This document shows, one piece after another, positions 28,224-37,358 of a DNA stretch of 64,000 nucleotides. The notes beneath the pieces were generated by a model. It was not told the origin of the DNA. It searched no databases and saw nothing but the letters and a program-made list of their open reading frames with translations. Position 1 is the stretch's first letter, and each line of letters begins with the position of its first letter. A program made the position numbers and the translations under genes. Origin of the DNA: an uncultured Bacteroidota bacterium (lineage in GTDB: Bacteria; Bacteroidota; Bacteroidia; Flavobacteriales; Flavobacteriaceae); contig CACEGG010000003.1 in assembly GCA_902559035.1 (NCBI GenBank), positions 1-64,000 on the forward strand, read 5' to 3'.

Positions 28224-28927
28224 TGAAAAAAATATATTTTAAATCTATATACATTTTAAGTTTAATTCTATTCTCATGTGGAGGGTCTGGAGGAGATGAT
28301 GGAGGCGGTGGCTCAGGACCAGTTGATCCACCACCAACACCTCAGAAACCTCAAAAAGCTGTTTTGAGTAAACCAGAAAATAACTCTGAATGTTTGGAAG
28401 TTGATGCTGTAAAATTTGAATGGAACACTGCAGCTAATACTAGTTCTTACACTTTAAATGTCAAAAATCTATTAACTAATGAAATAAGTTCAACTACCAC
28501 AACTTCTACTAGTGCAGATGTGACTTTAACAAAAGGCTTTCCTTATTCATGGCAAGTGATTTCAACAAACAGTACTACTTTTGTTGGGGAGAGTGACAAA
28601 TGGAAATTTTATCTTTCTGGTGAACCTTTGAAAAATCACGCACCTTTTCCAGCAGAAATAGTTGCTCCTTCACCTGGTGCTAGTGTTAATTCTGGATCAG
28701 TACAATTGTCTTGGACTTTCTCTGACGTAGATTCAGACGATACCCATAGTTTTGATTTATATCTTGATAAAGTTGATGGTTCAACTTTATTAGTTTCTAA
28801 GTGGGGTGCTACAAAAAGAACGATTTCGCTTAGCGACCCTGGAACATACTATTGGAGAGTTGTGACAAAAGACAATCATAATGCTTCATCTGATTCAGGA
28901 GTTTCTACGTTTGTTGTTTTAGAGTAA
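28223..28927 (+). CDS. Lipoprotein with two fibronectin III-like domains
   Basis: A 234-residue lipoprotein. The lipobox LFSC puts the modified cysteine at residue 19, followed by a Gly/Asp-rich linker (GGSGGDDGGGGSG) and a Pro-rich stretch. Two beta-sandwich, Fn3/Big-like domains follow: one with VKFEWNTAANTSSYTLNVK, the other with VQLSWTFSDVDSDDTHSFDLYLD and a terminal TYYWRVVTKD. Its ATG shares a base with the stop of the large T9SS protein, so the two are translationally coupled and probably act together at the cell surface. Function unknown. Confidence 0.8.
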   Translation: MKKIYFKSIYILSLILFSCGGSGGDDGGGGSGPVDPPPTPQKPQKAVLSKPENNSECLEVDAVKFEWNTAANTSSYTLNVKNLLTNEISSTTTTSTSADVTLTKGFPYSWQVISTNSTTFVGESDKWKFYLSGEPLKNHAPFPAEIVAPSPGASVNSGSVQLSWTFSDVDSDDTHSFDLYLDKVDGSTLLVSKWGATKRTISLSDPGTYYWRVVTKDNHNASSDSGVSTFVVLE

Positions 28928-28928
28928 T

Positions 28929-29951
28929 TTAAAGTATTGAAAGAAGATCGTCTATTTCACTAATAGTGTTATAAAAATTGAAACTAAACCTAATTCCATT
29001 CCCCCTTTTGGAACATATGATTTTGTTTTTAACTAGATGTTTATGAAAACTATCGTTTCCCTCAATATTAAAAATATTAGAATGCTTTTCTCTTTTTACA
29101 ACTTTTAAATTTAAGAGTTCCTTATTTTCAAAAGAGCTTTTAGCATAATTTGAAAGTTTGTTAATATCATTTTCTATGTTTTTAATACCATAGTTAGAAA
29201 TTGTTTTTAAAGAAAATAGCAAACTCCCAAAACTTAGTGTGTCTAAGTGTCCTGGTTCAAAAATTAAGGAAAGATTATAAGAATTAATATCCATTTTAAA
29301 ATAATTTGAAGAACACGATGGATTAATACTAATAAAACCATTTCCATATCCTCCAAGCATCCATTTATAACCACTTGAAATTAAAATATCAATATCAGAA
29401 TTTTTAAAGTCAAAAAACTTAGTTCCACAAAACTGTGTGCCATCTGCAATAATTAAAATTTCAGGGAATTCATTTTTGATCTTCTTGATAAAATCTAAAT
29501 CTACAAGAGTTCCATCTATATGTTGAACAATTGAAAAAATTAAAACATCAGGAAGTTTTTTTTTTATTTCGTTCAATATTTGCAACTCTAAATCAAATGT
29601 ATTTTCAATAAAAAAATATGGTAAACCCGAACACCTTACTTGATCTATAATACTTGAATAATCATCTTTGATAATCATAACTGATTGATTTGATTTAAGA
29701 CTATTTAGCAACTTACTAAGGCCTATCGAAAAATTCTGAATTAAAAAAGTTCTAGACTTTGGTGAATTAAAAAATTTGTTAATTTCTAGTCTAGTTTCAT
29801 TTAATAATTCTTCATCATTTAATCTGAACTGACTTCCTTCCTTTAGATAATGATTTTCATGACTATTTCTCCAATTTAAGAGTTCATCATACATTAAACC
29901 AGAACGTGCTGTATCAAAATAAATTTTATTTTTTAGGGCTGGAAAATTCAT
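28929..29951 (-). CDS. Class V aminotransferase-fold PLP enzyme
   Basis: A 340-residue fold-type I PLP enzyme related to cysteine desulfurases, isopenicillin-N epimerases and kynureninases. It begins YFDTARSGLM, keeps the aspartate and histidine region LIIADGTQFCGT, and has the Schiff-base lysine in ISSGYKWMLGGYGNGFI. It is shorter than SufS (about 405) and the conserved active-site cysteine loop of desulfurases is not apparent, so the reaction is unassigned. It converges on the lipoprotein gene with a 1-base gap and is divergent from the DHFR fusion. Confidence 0.8.
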   Translation of the reverse strand: MNFPALKNKIYFDTARSGLMYDELLNWRNSHENHYLKEGSQFRLNDEELLNETRLEINKFFNSPKSRTFLIQNFSIGLSKLLNSLKSNQSVMIIKDDYSSIIDQVRCSGLPYFFIENTFDLELQILNEIKKKLPDVLIFSIVQHIDGTLVDLDFIKKIKNEFPEILIIADGTQFCGTKFFDFKNSDIDILISSGYKWMLGGYGNGFISINPSCSSNYFKMDINSYNLSLIFEPGHLDTLSFGSLLFSLKTISNYGIKNIENDINKLSNYAKSSFENKELLNLKVVKREKHSNIFNIEGNDSFHKHLVKNKIICSKRGNGIRFSFNFYNTISEIDDLLSIL

Positions 29952-30006
29952 AGTTTAATAATAATTAATTTTTAAAAGATTATTTTTGTGAACTGATTTT
30001 AAAATT

Positions 30007-30909
30007 ATGCTATTTAAAAATAAAAATAGTTCCAATATTGATGAAGAGCAAATTGCTTTAATAGAATATGCACAGGAAAGAATAAAATCTAAAAGAAGAT
30101 TATTCTATCATTTTTCAATAATGTTAATAGGTTCCTCATCAATGCTTATTGCTAATTTACTTTTTGATTTTAAAGCAGATTACATATTTTTTAATTATCC
30201 CTGGTCCTACTGGCTATGTATTTTATGGTTAGTTCTGTTATTTTATCATGTTTTTAATGTTTACATTAAAAATAAATTCATGGGTAAGAAATGGGAAAAA
30301 AATCAAATGAAAAAACTGTTAAATAAGCAACAAATTAAAATTGCGGAAATAAAAGCAGAATTAGAAAAAGAAGCCAGAATAATTGCTGAATCCCAACTCT
30401 ATACTGAAAAAAACCCTAACAGAATAATCACATTAATTGCAGCAGCAAGCGAGAATAATGTAATAGGAAAAGATAATAAATTAATATGGCGTTTAAGTGA
30501 TGATTTAAAACATTTTAAAGAACTTACCAAAGGACATCATGTTATTATGGGAAGGAAGACTTTTGAATCAATGCCAAAAGCGTTGCCCAATAGAACTAAC
30601 ATTGTTATAACAAGAAAAACAGATTATCAAGCTAATAATGCTATTGTAGTAAACTCATTAGAACAAGCATTAAAACATTCAGAAAGTGATAATCAACCTT
30701 TTATAATTGGAGGAGGTGAAATATATAAATTAGCTATTGAAAATGCAGATAGAATTGAATTAACTAGAGTTCATACTTCAATTGAAGGGGATGCATATTT
30801 CCCAGAAATTAACACCAATTTGTGGGAAGAGGTCAGTTCAGAGAAAAAATTTAAAGATGATAAAAACGAATTCGATTACACTTTTTACAGATATAACAAA
30901 ACAAACTAA
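30007..30909 (+). CDS. folA: Fusion of a 2TM membrane domain to dihydrofolate reductase
   Basis: One uninterrupted 300-residue frame. Residues 1 to about 85 form a 2TM domain with two hydrophobic helices (FSIMLIGSSSMLIANLLF and WLCILWLVLLFYHVF) and the following VYIKNKFMGKKWEK. A charged, probably coiled segment (residues about 95-135) leads into a complete DHFR: IITLIAAASENNVIGKDN, IWRLSDDLKHFKELT, VIMGRKTFESMP and PFIIGGGEIYKLA. The DHFR part has no initiator Met of its own; the codons at its usual start are ATA ATC. It should reduce dihydrofolate as a membrane-tethered enzyme. The fabD start follows the stop codon directly. Confidence 0.92.
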   Translation: MLFKNKNSSNIDEEQIALIEYAQERIKSKRRLFYHFSIMLIGSSSMLIANLLFDFKADYIFFNYPWSYWLCILWLVLLFYHVFNVYIKNKFMGKKWEKNQMKKLLNKQQIKIAEIKAELEKEARIIAESQLYTEKNPNRIITLIAAASENNVIGKDNKLIWRLSDDLKHFKELTKGHHVIMGRKTFESMPKALPNRTNIVITRKTDYQANNAIVVNSLEQALKHSESDNQPFIIGGGEIYKLAIENADRIELTRVHTSIEGDAYFPEINTNLWEEVSSEKKFKDDKNEFDYTFYRYNKTN

Positions 30910-31791
30910 ATGAAAGGATATATTTTCCCTGGGCAGGGTTCACAATATACAGGAATGTGTCATGATTTATTTATAAAATATGATAATGTGAAACCACTTT
31001 TTGAACGAGCTGAGACTATTTTAGGTTTTGATATTTCAAAAATAATGTTTGAAGGAACAAAAGAAGAATTGACTCAAACAAAAGTAACTCAACCTGCAAT
31101 TTTTATTCATTCAATGGCAATTTTAAAAGTTTTGGAAGATTCTTTCAAACCAAATTTAGTTGCTGGTCACTCATTAGGAGAATTTTCATCTCTTGTTGCA
31201 GCTGGTGTTTTAAACTTTGAGGATGGATTACGTTTAGTTTCAATTAGAGCAAAAGCAATGCAGAAATCGTGTGAAAATACTAATGGGACGATGGCAGCAA
31301 TTTTAGGTCTTGATAATAGTATTATTGAAGAAATTTGTTCGAATATTGAAGGAACTGTTGTTGCTGCAAACTATAATTGTCCAGGACAAGTAGTGATTTC
31401 AGGAGAAGTTAGCACTGTAAAAAATGCATGTGAAAAATTGAGTGAGGCTGGGGCCAGACGAGCTTTAATTCTTCCTGTTGGAGGTGCTTTTCACTCTGAA
31501 TTAATGAAAGAGGCTGAAGATGAGCTTTCTAAAGCGATAAAGGAAACATCATTTAATTCACCAATATGTCCAATTTATCAAAATGTAAATGGCAAGCCAG
31601 AACATTTAGTTGATAATATAAAAACAAATTTAATATCACAACTCACATCTCCTGTAAAATGGACTCAAAGTGTGAATAAAATGATTGAAGATGGTTGTCA
31701 AGATTTTATTGAAATTGGTCCTGGAAAAGTTTTACAAGGTCTGATTAAAAAGATTAACAGAGATGCTAATATTAGCTGTCCAAATCTTTAA
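30910..31791 (+). CDS. fabD: Malonyl-CoA:ACP transacylase
   Basis: Loads malonyl groups onto acyl carrier protein for fatty-acid synthesis. The 293 residues carry FPGQGSQYTGM at the N terminus, the nucleophile motif GHSLGEFSSLVAAG, the arginine motif VSIRAKAMQ and the catalytic histidine in VGGAFHSELM, ending with FIEIGPGKVLQGLIKK. Its ATG immediately follows the stop of the DHFR fusion. Its last 20 bases overlap the convergent aminotransferase gene. Confidence 0.96.
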   Translation: MKGYIFPGQGSQYTGMCHDLFIKYDNVKPLFERAETILGFDISKIMFEGTKEELTQTKVTQPAIFIHSMAILKVLEDSFKPNLVAGHSLGEFSSLVAAGVLNFEDGLRLVSIRAKAMQKSCENTNGTMAAILGLDNSIIEEICSNIEGTVVAANYNCPGQVVISGEVSTVKNACEKLSEAGARRALILPVGGAFHSELMKEAEDELSKAIKETSFNSPICPIYQNVNGKPEHLVDNIKTNLISQLTSPVKWTQSVNKMIEDGCQDFIEIGPGKVLQGLIKKINRDANISCPNL

Positions 31792-32944
31792 AAAATTGAT
31801 TGACTTTTTGTGAAATAAAATTAATTTGCTCTTCATCAAGTTCTGAATGCATGGGAAGTGAAATTACCTGTTTGGACATCATTATAGACACCTTGAAATC
31901 TTCATCATTATAGTCCTTTGTATTATTTAAGAGTTTTTTGAACCAATTTTTATGTTCTCTGTCTATGTAGGCCTTTTGCTTATGTAGAGGTATTGGATAA
32001 TAAATTCCGTGAGGGATTTTATGATCATTCAAAAATTTAGATAACTCGTCTCTTTTACCATTTAGAACTCTCAAAGTATATTGATGAAAAACATGAGATT
32101 GACTATTACCTTTTACTATTGGTGTAATTAAATTTTTATTATCTCTAAAATTACTTGTGTATAATATAGAAGCTTTTTTTCTTCTTTCATTATATTGATC
32201 TAGAAGAGGAAGTTTAGCTTTTAATACTGCCGCCTGAACACTATCAAGTCTTGAGTTGACACCTACCACATCATGATGATATCTTTTATACATACCATGA
32301 TTAACTATTCCACGTATAGTGTGAGCTAAGTCATCATTTTCAGTAAAAATAGCTCCACCGTCTCCAAAACATCCTAAGTTTTTTGAAGGAAAAAAAGATG
32401 TAGTACCTAAATGGCCAATAGTCCCTGATTTTTTATTTGAATTGTATACAGCACCAATTGCTTGTGCATTATCTTCAATAACAAATAAATTATTAGACTT
32501 AGCTATTTCCATAACCTTATCCATATTCGCGACTTGCCCAAACAAGTGAACCGGGATAATAGCTTTAGTTTTAGTTGTTATGGCCTTAATAATTTCATCA
32601 CAATTTATATTAAAAGTATCTTCTTCAATATCAACTAGAACAGGTTTTAATTTTAATAATGCTATTACTTCCACTGTTGCAGCAAAAGTAAAGTTAGAAG
32701 TTATAATTTCATCGCCTGGCTTTAAATCTAAACTCATCAAAGCAATTTGAAGGGCATCTGTTCCGTTTGCGCACGGAATAACATGTTTAACATTTAAATA
32801 ATCTTCTAGTTGAGATTGAAATTCTTTGACTGAGGGACCATTAATGAATGTTCCTTTTTTGAAAATTTCAAGTACTGAAGAATCAACTTGTTCTCTAATA
32901 AACTCATACTGAGTTTGAAGATCAACCATTTGTAGTTTTTTCAT
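31772..32944 (-). CDS. DegT/DnrJ/EryC1/StrS sugar aminotransferase
   Basis: A 390-residue PLP enzyme that transaminates nucleotide-linked keto-sugars, probably for surface polysaccharide or LPS sugars. Motifs are the N-terminal FINGPSVKEFQ, CANGTDALQIALMSL, FVIEDNAQAIGA, and the PLP lysine in SFFPSKNLGCFGDGGA. C-terminal features are the family IPHGIYYPIPLHKQKAY and SLPMHSEL. It lies tail to tail with fabD (20-base overlap) and divergent from kdtA, an LPS gene, which supports an envelope role. The exact sugar is unknown. Confidence 0.9.
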   Translation of the reverse strand: MKKLQMVDLQTQYEFIREQVDSSVLEIFKKGTFINGPSVKEFQSQLEDYLNVKHVIPCANGTDALQIALMSLDLKPGDEIITSNFTFAATVEVIALLKLKPVLVDIEEDTFNINCDEIIKAITTKTKAIIPVHLFGQVANMDKVMEIAKSNNLFVIEDNAQAIGAVYNSNKKSGTIGHLGTTSFFPSKNLGCFGDGGAIFTENDDLAHTIRGIVNHGMYKRYHHDVVGVNSRLDSVQAAVLKAKLPLLDQYNERRKKASILYTSNFRDNKNLITPIVKGNSQSHVFHQYTLRVLNGKRDELSKFLNDHKIPHGIYYPIPLHKQKAYIDREHKNWFKKLLNNTKDYNDEDFKVSIMMSKQVISLPMHSELDEEQINFISQKVNQFFKDLDS

Positions 32945-33000
32945 AAACTAAATTTGCATAAAAATAAGAAAATACACAGTTCCAGAATAAATATATTTAC

Positions 33001-33022
33001 AAAATACTTTATAGTATTTTTG
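33001..33022 (+). promoter_or_regulatory. Palindrome overlapping the kdtA -7 element
   Basis: AAAATACT-TTAT-AGTATTTT (33001-33020) is a perfect 8-base dyad. Its right arm overlaps TATTTTTG (33015-33022), a match to the -7 consensus, giving a predicted start near the kdtA GTG itself. This could be an operator or a chance palindrome in AT-rich DNA; no TTG is seen at the proper -33 distance. Confidence 0.4.
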
Positions 33023-33028
33023 TATTAA

Positions 33029-34273
33029 GTGAATATCATTTATAACATAGCAGTTTTTAAAATCAAAGTTTTATTTTTTATTCTAAAATTTTTTAACTCA
33101 AAGATTAAATTATTTTTAGATGAAAGAAAAAATGTTTTTGAAATATTAGAAAAAAACATCTCAAATTCAGAAAAATATATTTGGATTCACGTTGCATCGC
33201 TTGGTGAATATGAACAGGGGCTTCCAATATTTAAAGAAATAAAATCACTATATCACGATCATAAAATTGTAGTTTCATTTTTTTCATCATCTGGATATGA
33301 AGTTAAAAAAAAGGATTCCATCGGAGATTTAACAGTTTATCTTCCAATTGATTCTTATTTAAATTCAAAAAAATTTATTGATATAATTAATCCTAAACTT
33401 GCTTTTTTTGTTAAATACGAATTTTGGCCAAACTACCTTAGAAATTTAATAAAAAATAAAGTCCCTACTTATTTAATTGCTGGAAACTTTAGAGAAGATC
33501 AATGGTTCTTTAAATGGTATGGTAAAGGGTTTTTATCATTATTAAAAACATCATTTACCCATTTCTTTGTTCAAAACAATCCTTCGTTAATCCTTTTAAA
33601 TAAGAAAAGAATATTTAATTCAAGTGTTATGGGAGATTCAAGATTTGACAGAGTAAAGTCTTTACTAGATCAAAATAATTCAATAGAAAATATTAAAAAA
33701 TTTATAAATACTAAAACTTGCATTGTTGCTGGAAGCACATGGAATGAGGATGAAAAGTTATTTATTGATTTTATTAAATCCTCAAAAAAAGAGAATATAT
33801 GTTGGATCATTGCTCCCCATCAAATTGATTTAATTAAAATAAAAATATTTCAGAAAAAACTTAGTTCTGAAAGTATTCTGCTTTCAGAAATGAATAAAAC
33901 TAATTTTAAAGAATTTAAAATATTAATCATTGATTGTGTTGGTATATTAACAAAACTATATAGTTATGCTGATATTTCTTACGTTGGAGGTGGTATGGGA
34001 AATTCAGGATTACATAATATATTAGAGCCAGCCATTTTTAAATCTCCTATAATAATTGGTAAAAACTATAAAAAATTTCCAGAAGCTAATGAAATGATAA
34101 AACAAAAGGGATTAATTAGTATAAAAAACTCTGTTGAATTTAAAAAAACAATTAATTCTCTAATTAAAAATAAAGACTTGAGGTTAAAAATGGGTGAAAT
34201 AAATTACAATTTTATAAATGAAAACTTAGGTGCTACAAACAAGGTAATTTCCTTTTTAAAACAAAAAAAATGA
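33029..34273 (+). CDS. kdtA: 3-deoxy-D-manno-octulosonic acid transferase
   Basis: Transfers Kdo from CMP-Kdo to lipid IVA in LPS assembly at the inner membrane (also called waaA). The 414 residues begin with an N-terminal membrane-associated segment (NIIYNIAVFKIKVLFFILKF), then the glycosyltransferase domain with IWIHVASLGEYEQG, YEFWPNYL, AGSTWNEDEKL, and the C-terminal VGGGMGNSGLHNILEPA. The GTG start gives the family N terminus and sits almost on the predicted transcription start. The next gene starts within its last codons (4-base overlap). Confidence 0.94.
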   Translation: MNIIYNIAVFKIKVLFFILKFFNSKIKLFLDERKNVFEILEKNISNSEKYIWIHVASLGEYEQGLPIFKEIKSLYHDHKIVVSFFSSSGYEVKKKDSIGDLTVYLPIDSYLNSKKFIDIINPKLAFFVKYEFWPNYLRNLIKNKVPTYLIAGNFREDQWFFKWYGKGFLSLLKTSFTHFFVQNNPSLILLNKKRIFNSSVMGDSRFDRVKSLLDQNNSIENIKKFINTKTCIVAGSTWNEDEKLFIDFIKSSKKENICWIIAPHQIDLIKIKIFQKKLSSESILLSEMNKTNFKEFKILIIDCVGILTKLYSYADISYVGGGMGNSGLHNILEPAIFKSPIIIGKNYKKFPEANEMIKQKGLISIKNSVEFKKTINSLIKNKDLRLKMGEINYNFINENLGATNKVISFLKQKK

Positions 34274-34974
34274 AAAAAATTATTTTACTTACTATCATAC
34301 TTATTTCTTTCTCAGCAAACGCTCAAAATATTATTGGTTCATGGGAAAGAATTCACACTTCAAATGACGGAAAAGAATTAAAGAGTATAGTGATATTCAC
34401 AGAATCTCACCAAAGTATAAGTATTATTGAAAATAAAACTGGTAAACTCATCCATTCAAATGGAGGAACCTGGTCACTCGATGGAAATACAATGACTGAA
34501 GTCATTGAATTTGATACTGATAATCCTGAAAGAGTAGGAAGTTCAGTAGTGTTTGATATAGAATTAAACAATAACTATTTAAAAATTGTTGGAAGTGATA
34601 GAAAATTCTCTAGAAATGATGATGGCGGTCCTGGAAAGTTAAACGGTGCTTGGCTAATGTCATCAAGAATTAGAAATGGTGTTATGCAAAAAAGAGAAAC
34701 TAATAGGCCAAGAAAAACTATGAAAATTCTTTCTGGAACTAGATTTCAATGGATTGCCTATGACACTAGTAAAAAAACATTTATTGCTACTGGAGGGGGA
34801 ACTTACACAACTAAGAATGGAGTTTACACTGAAAGTATTGAATTTTTTTCCAGGGATATTTCAAGAATTGGAATGAAACTTGAATTTGAATATAGCTTAA
34901 AAGATGGAAATTGGAATCATAAGGGGTTTAGCAGTAGAGGAAAAGCAATCAATGAAATATGGACCAAAAGATAA
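34270..34974 (+). CDS. Secreted protein with two lipocalin-like repeats
   Basis: A 234-residue exported protein with a signal peptide (IILLTIILISFSANAQN). The mature part contains two similar halves of about 95 residues: NIIGSWERIHTSND...GGTWSLDGNTMTEVIEFDTDN and KLNGAWLMSSRIRNG...GGGTYTTKNGVYTESIEFFSRD. Each resembles a DUF4488 or lipocalin-like beta-barrel module. The internal duplication is visible by eye. It overlaps kdtA by 4 bases and so belongs to the LPS operon. No function is known. Confidence 0.75.
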   Translation: MKKIILLTIILISFSANAQNIIGSWERIHTSNDGKELKSIVIFTESHQSISIIENKTGKLIHSNGGTWSLDGNTMTEVIEFDTDNPERVGSSVVFDIELNNNYLKIVGSDRKFSRNDDGGPGKLNGAWLMSSRIRNGVMQKRETNRPRKTMKILSGTRFQWIAYDTSKKTFIATGGGTYTTKNGVYTESIEFFSRDISRIGMKLEFEYSLKDGNWNHKGFSSRGKAINEIWTKR

Positions 34975-35020
34975 ATTAGATATGGTTCGATATTTCAACT
35001 AATTTTACACAAAATTAAAT

Positions 35021-35797
35021 ATGTCAAAAAAACCTTTAATCTTAGTTACAAATGATGATGGTATTTCTGCACCTGGAATAAGAACATTAATATCTGCAAT
35101 GAATGAAATTGGAGATGTTATTGTTGTAGCTCCAGATAGTCCACAATCTGCAATGGGACATGCCATAACAATCAATTCTACATTACATTGTAATGAAATT
35201 AAAATTGATGATGGTCCACAGAAAGAATATTCTTGTTCAGGTACACCCGCAGATTGTGTTAAATTAGGAATTAATGAAATACTTGATAGAAAACCTGATA
35301 TTTGTGTGTCAGGTGTTAATCACGGATCTAATTCATCAATTAATGTTATTTATTCTGGAACTATGAGTGCTGCAGTGGAAGCTAGTATTGAAGGTATTCC
35401 TGCAATTGGATTTTCTCTTTTAGACTATAGTTGGAATGCTGATTTCAATTCGATTAAAAAATATTTAATTGGAATAACTAAGAAAGCACTTGAAGAAGGT
35501 ATTCCTAAGGGAAGTGCATTAAATATTAACTTTCCAAAACTACTAGAAAACGAAATTAAAGGAATCAAAATATGTCGTCAAGCTAATGCTTATTGGGTTG
35601 AAAAGTTTGATAAAAGAACTAACCCTCAGGGAAAGGAATATTATTGGCTAACCGGAGAATTTATAAATGAAGACAAGGGCGAGGACTCTGATGAGTGGGC
35701 TCTTGCAAATGGTTACATTTCGATTGTTCCAGTAAAATTTGATATGACTGATCATAAAAATATCAATACATTAAAAAATTGGAGGTTATTAAAATAA
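35021..35797 (+). CDS. surE: 5'/3'-nucleotidase SurE
   Basis: Metal-dependent nucleoside monophosphate phosphatase of the SurE family, 258 residues. It shows the catalytic N terminus ILVTNDDGISAPGI, APDSPQSAMGHA, CSGTPADCV and VSGVNHGSN, together the standard metal and phosphate site. It abuts lpxB (stop, then start at the next base), so translation is coupled. Confidence 0.96.
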   Translation: MSKKPLILVTNDDGISAPGIRTLISAMNEIGDVIVVAPDSPQSAMGHAITINSTLHCNEIKIDDGPQKEYSCSGTPADCVKLGINEILDRKPDICVSGVNHGSNSSINVIYSGTMSAAVEASIEGIPAIGFSLLDYSWNADFNSIKKYLIGITKKALEEGIPKGSALNINFPKLLENEIKGIKICRQANAYWVEKFDKRTNPQGKEYYWLTGEFINEDKGEDSDEWALANGYISIVPVKFDMTDHKNINTLKNWRLLK

Positions 35798-36901
35798 ATG
35801 AAATATTACATAATAGCAGGAGAAGCATCAGGTGATTTACATGGATCTAACTTAATTAAAGAAATAATTAAATTAGATTCAAATGCAAAGATAAGAGCTT
35901 GGGGCGGAGATAAAATGCATGATGCAGGTGCTACTATTGTAAAGCATTTCAAAGATTTAGCTTTTATGGGGTTTTATGAAGTTTTAATTAATCTTAGAAC
36001 GATCATTAATAATATTAGCTATTGTAAAAAAGATATATTGGACTTTAATCCAGATAAAATAATTTTTATAGACTATCCTGGATTTAATTTAAGGATTGCT
36101 AAATGGGCTAAGAAATATAAATTTCATACAATCTATTATATAGCCCCCCAGCTTTGGGCTTGGAACGAAAAAAGAATTAATGAAATAAAAAAATTTGTTA
36201 ATTCGATGTATGTAATCCTTCCATTCGAAAAAGAATTTTTCGAAAAAAAACACAATTATCCAGTAAATTTTTTGGGACACCCACTAATTGATAGCATCTT
36301 TAATTTTCAAAATAAGTTTCAAAAAGACAAACAAGAGATCAAATTAAACAATAAGCCAGTTATTGCAATATTACCTGGAAGTAGAAAACAAGAGATCAAA
36401 AAAATTCTAAAAACAGTAATTAAAGTCATTAATGATTATCCAAACTATCAATTTATAATTGCTGGAGCACCAAACATAGAAAAGAGTTTTTACAAAAATT
36501 TTTTAAAGAATATAGATATTACTATTGTCCAAAATAAAACTTATGAACTTTTATCCGTTTCATCAGCAGCAATTGTGACTAGCGGAACAGCTACTCTTGA
36601 AACAGCGTTATTTAAAGTTCCTCAAATCGTATGTTATAAAAGTAGTTTTATTAGCTACATCATTGCAAAACTACTTGTTAAAATAAAATACATATCCCTT
36701 GTAAATCTTATAATGGATAAAGAAATAGTTAAAGAATTAATACAGCAAAACTGTAATAAGGATTCTATTTCCTTGGAATTAAATAAAATCCTGAATCCAG
36801 ACCATAGAAAAAAATTATTATTAAATTACAATAAGTTAATCTCTGTTTTAGGAAAACCTGGGACAAGCAGAAGAATTGCTAATGACATAATTAAAACATA
36901 G
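35798..36901 (+). CDS. lpxB: Lipid-A-disaccharide synthase
   Basis: Condenses UDP-2,3-diacylglucosamine with lipid X to the lipid A disaccharide, peripheral on the inner membrane. The 367 residues open with YIIAGEASGDLHGSNLI, and show FIDYPGFNLRIAKWAKK, YIAPQLWAWNEKR, LPGSRKQEI and VTSGTATLETALFKVPQ. With kdtA two genes upstream this forms a small lipid A/Kdo cluster. Confidence 0.96.
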   Translation: MKYYIIAGEASGDLHGSNLIKEIIKLDSNAKIRAWGGDKMHDAGATIVKHFKDLAFMGFYEVLINLRTIINNISYCKKDILDFNPDKIIFIDYPGFNLRIAKWAKKYKFHTIYYIAPQLWAWNEKRINEIKKFVNSMYVILPFEKEFFEKKHNYPVNFLGHPLIDSIFNFQNKFQKDKQEIKLNNKPVIAILPGSRKQEIKKILKTVIKVINDYPNYQFIIAGAPNIEKSFYKNFLKNIDITIVQNKTYELLSVSSAAIVTSGTATLETALFKVPQIVCYKSSFISYIIAKLLVKIKYISLVNLIMDKEIVKELIQQNCNKDSISLELNKILNPDHRKKLLLNYNKLISVLGKPGTSRRIANDIIKT

Positions 36902-36905
36902 TATT

Positions 36906-37358
36906 TTGAAAATTGATGGTATAGACAAAAAAATAATTCTTGAGTTAACTAATAATTCAAGAACTCCAATACTAGAAATTTCAAGAAAAATAGGGATTTC
37001 GGGTGCTGCTATTCATCAACGAATTAGAAAACTTGAAGATAGCGGATTAATAAGTGGTCATCACTTAAAACTAAACCCAAAGGTCCTAGGTTATTCTACT
37101 TTAGCATTTGTTGGGGTTTATTTTGATAAAGCTGAAAGAAATGCTGAAGCTATTAAACAAATGAAAACTATTCCAGAAATTTTAGAGTGTCATTATACAA
37201 CTGGAAACTGGAGTGTTCTTATTAAAATCTTGTGTAAGGATAATGAAGATCTAATGTTAATTTTAAATAAAAAAATTCAATCTATTAAAGGTGTTTCCAG
37301 AACAGAAACTTTCATCTCACTTGAACAACAAATTGACAGACAAATTACTGTAAATTAA
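36906..37358 (+). CDS. Lrp/AsnC family transcriptional regulator
   Basis: A 150-residue regulator with an N-terminal winged helix-turn-helix (about 5-60; IDKKIILELTNNSRTPILEIS, SGAAIHQRIRKLEDSGLI) and a C-terminal RAM ligand-binding domain (VGVYFDKAERNAEAI, CHYTTGNWSVLIKI). It probably senses an amino acid and forms octamers. The start is TTG at 36906; no ATG gives an intact HTH. It sits 4 bases after lpxB and overlaps the convergent SemiSWEET gene by 4 bases. Its targets are unknown. Confidence 0.92.
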   Translation: MKIDGIDKKIILELTNNSRTPILEISRKIGISGAAIHQRIRKLEDSGLISGHHLKLNPKVLGYSTLAFVGVYFDKAERNAEAIKQMKTIPEILECHYTTGNWSVLIKILCKDNEDLMLILNKKIQSIKGVSRTETFISLEQQIDRQITVN

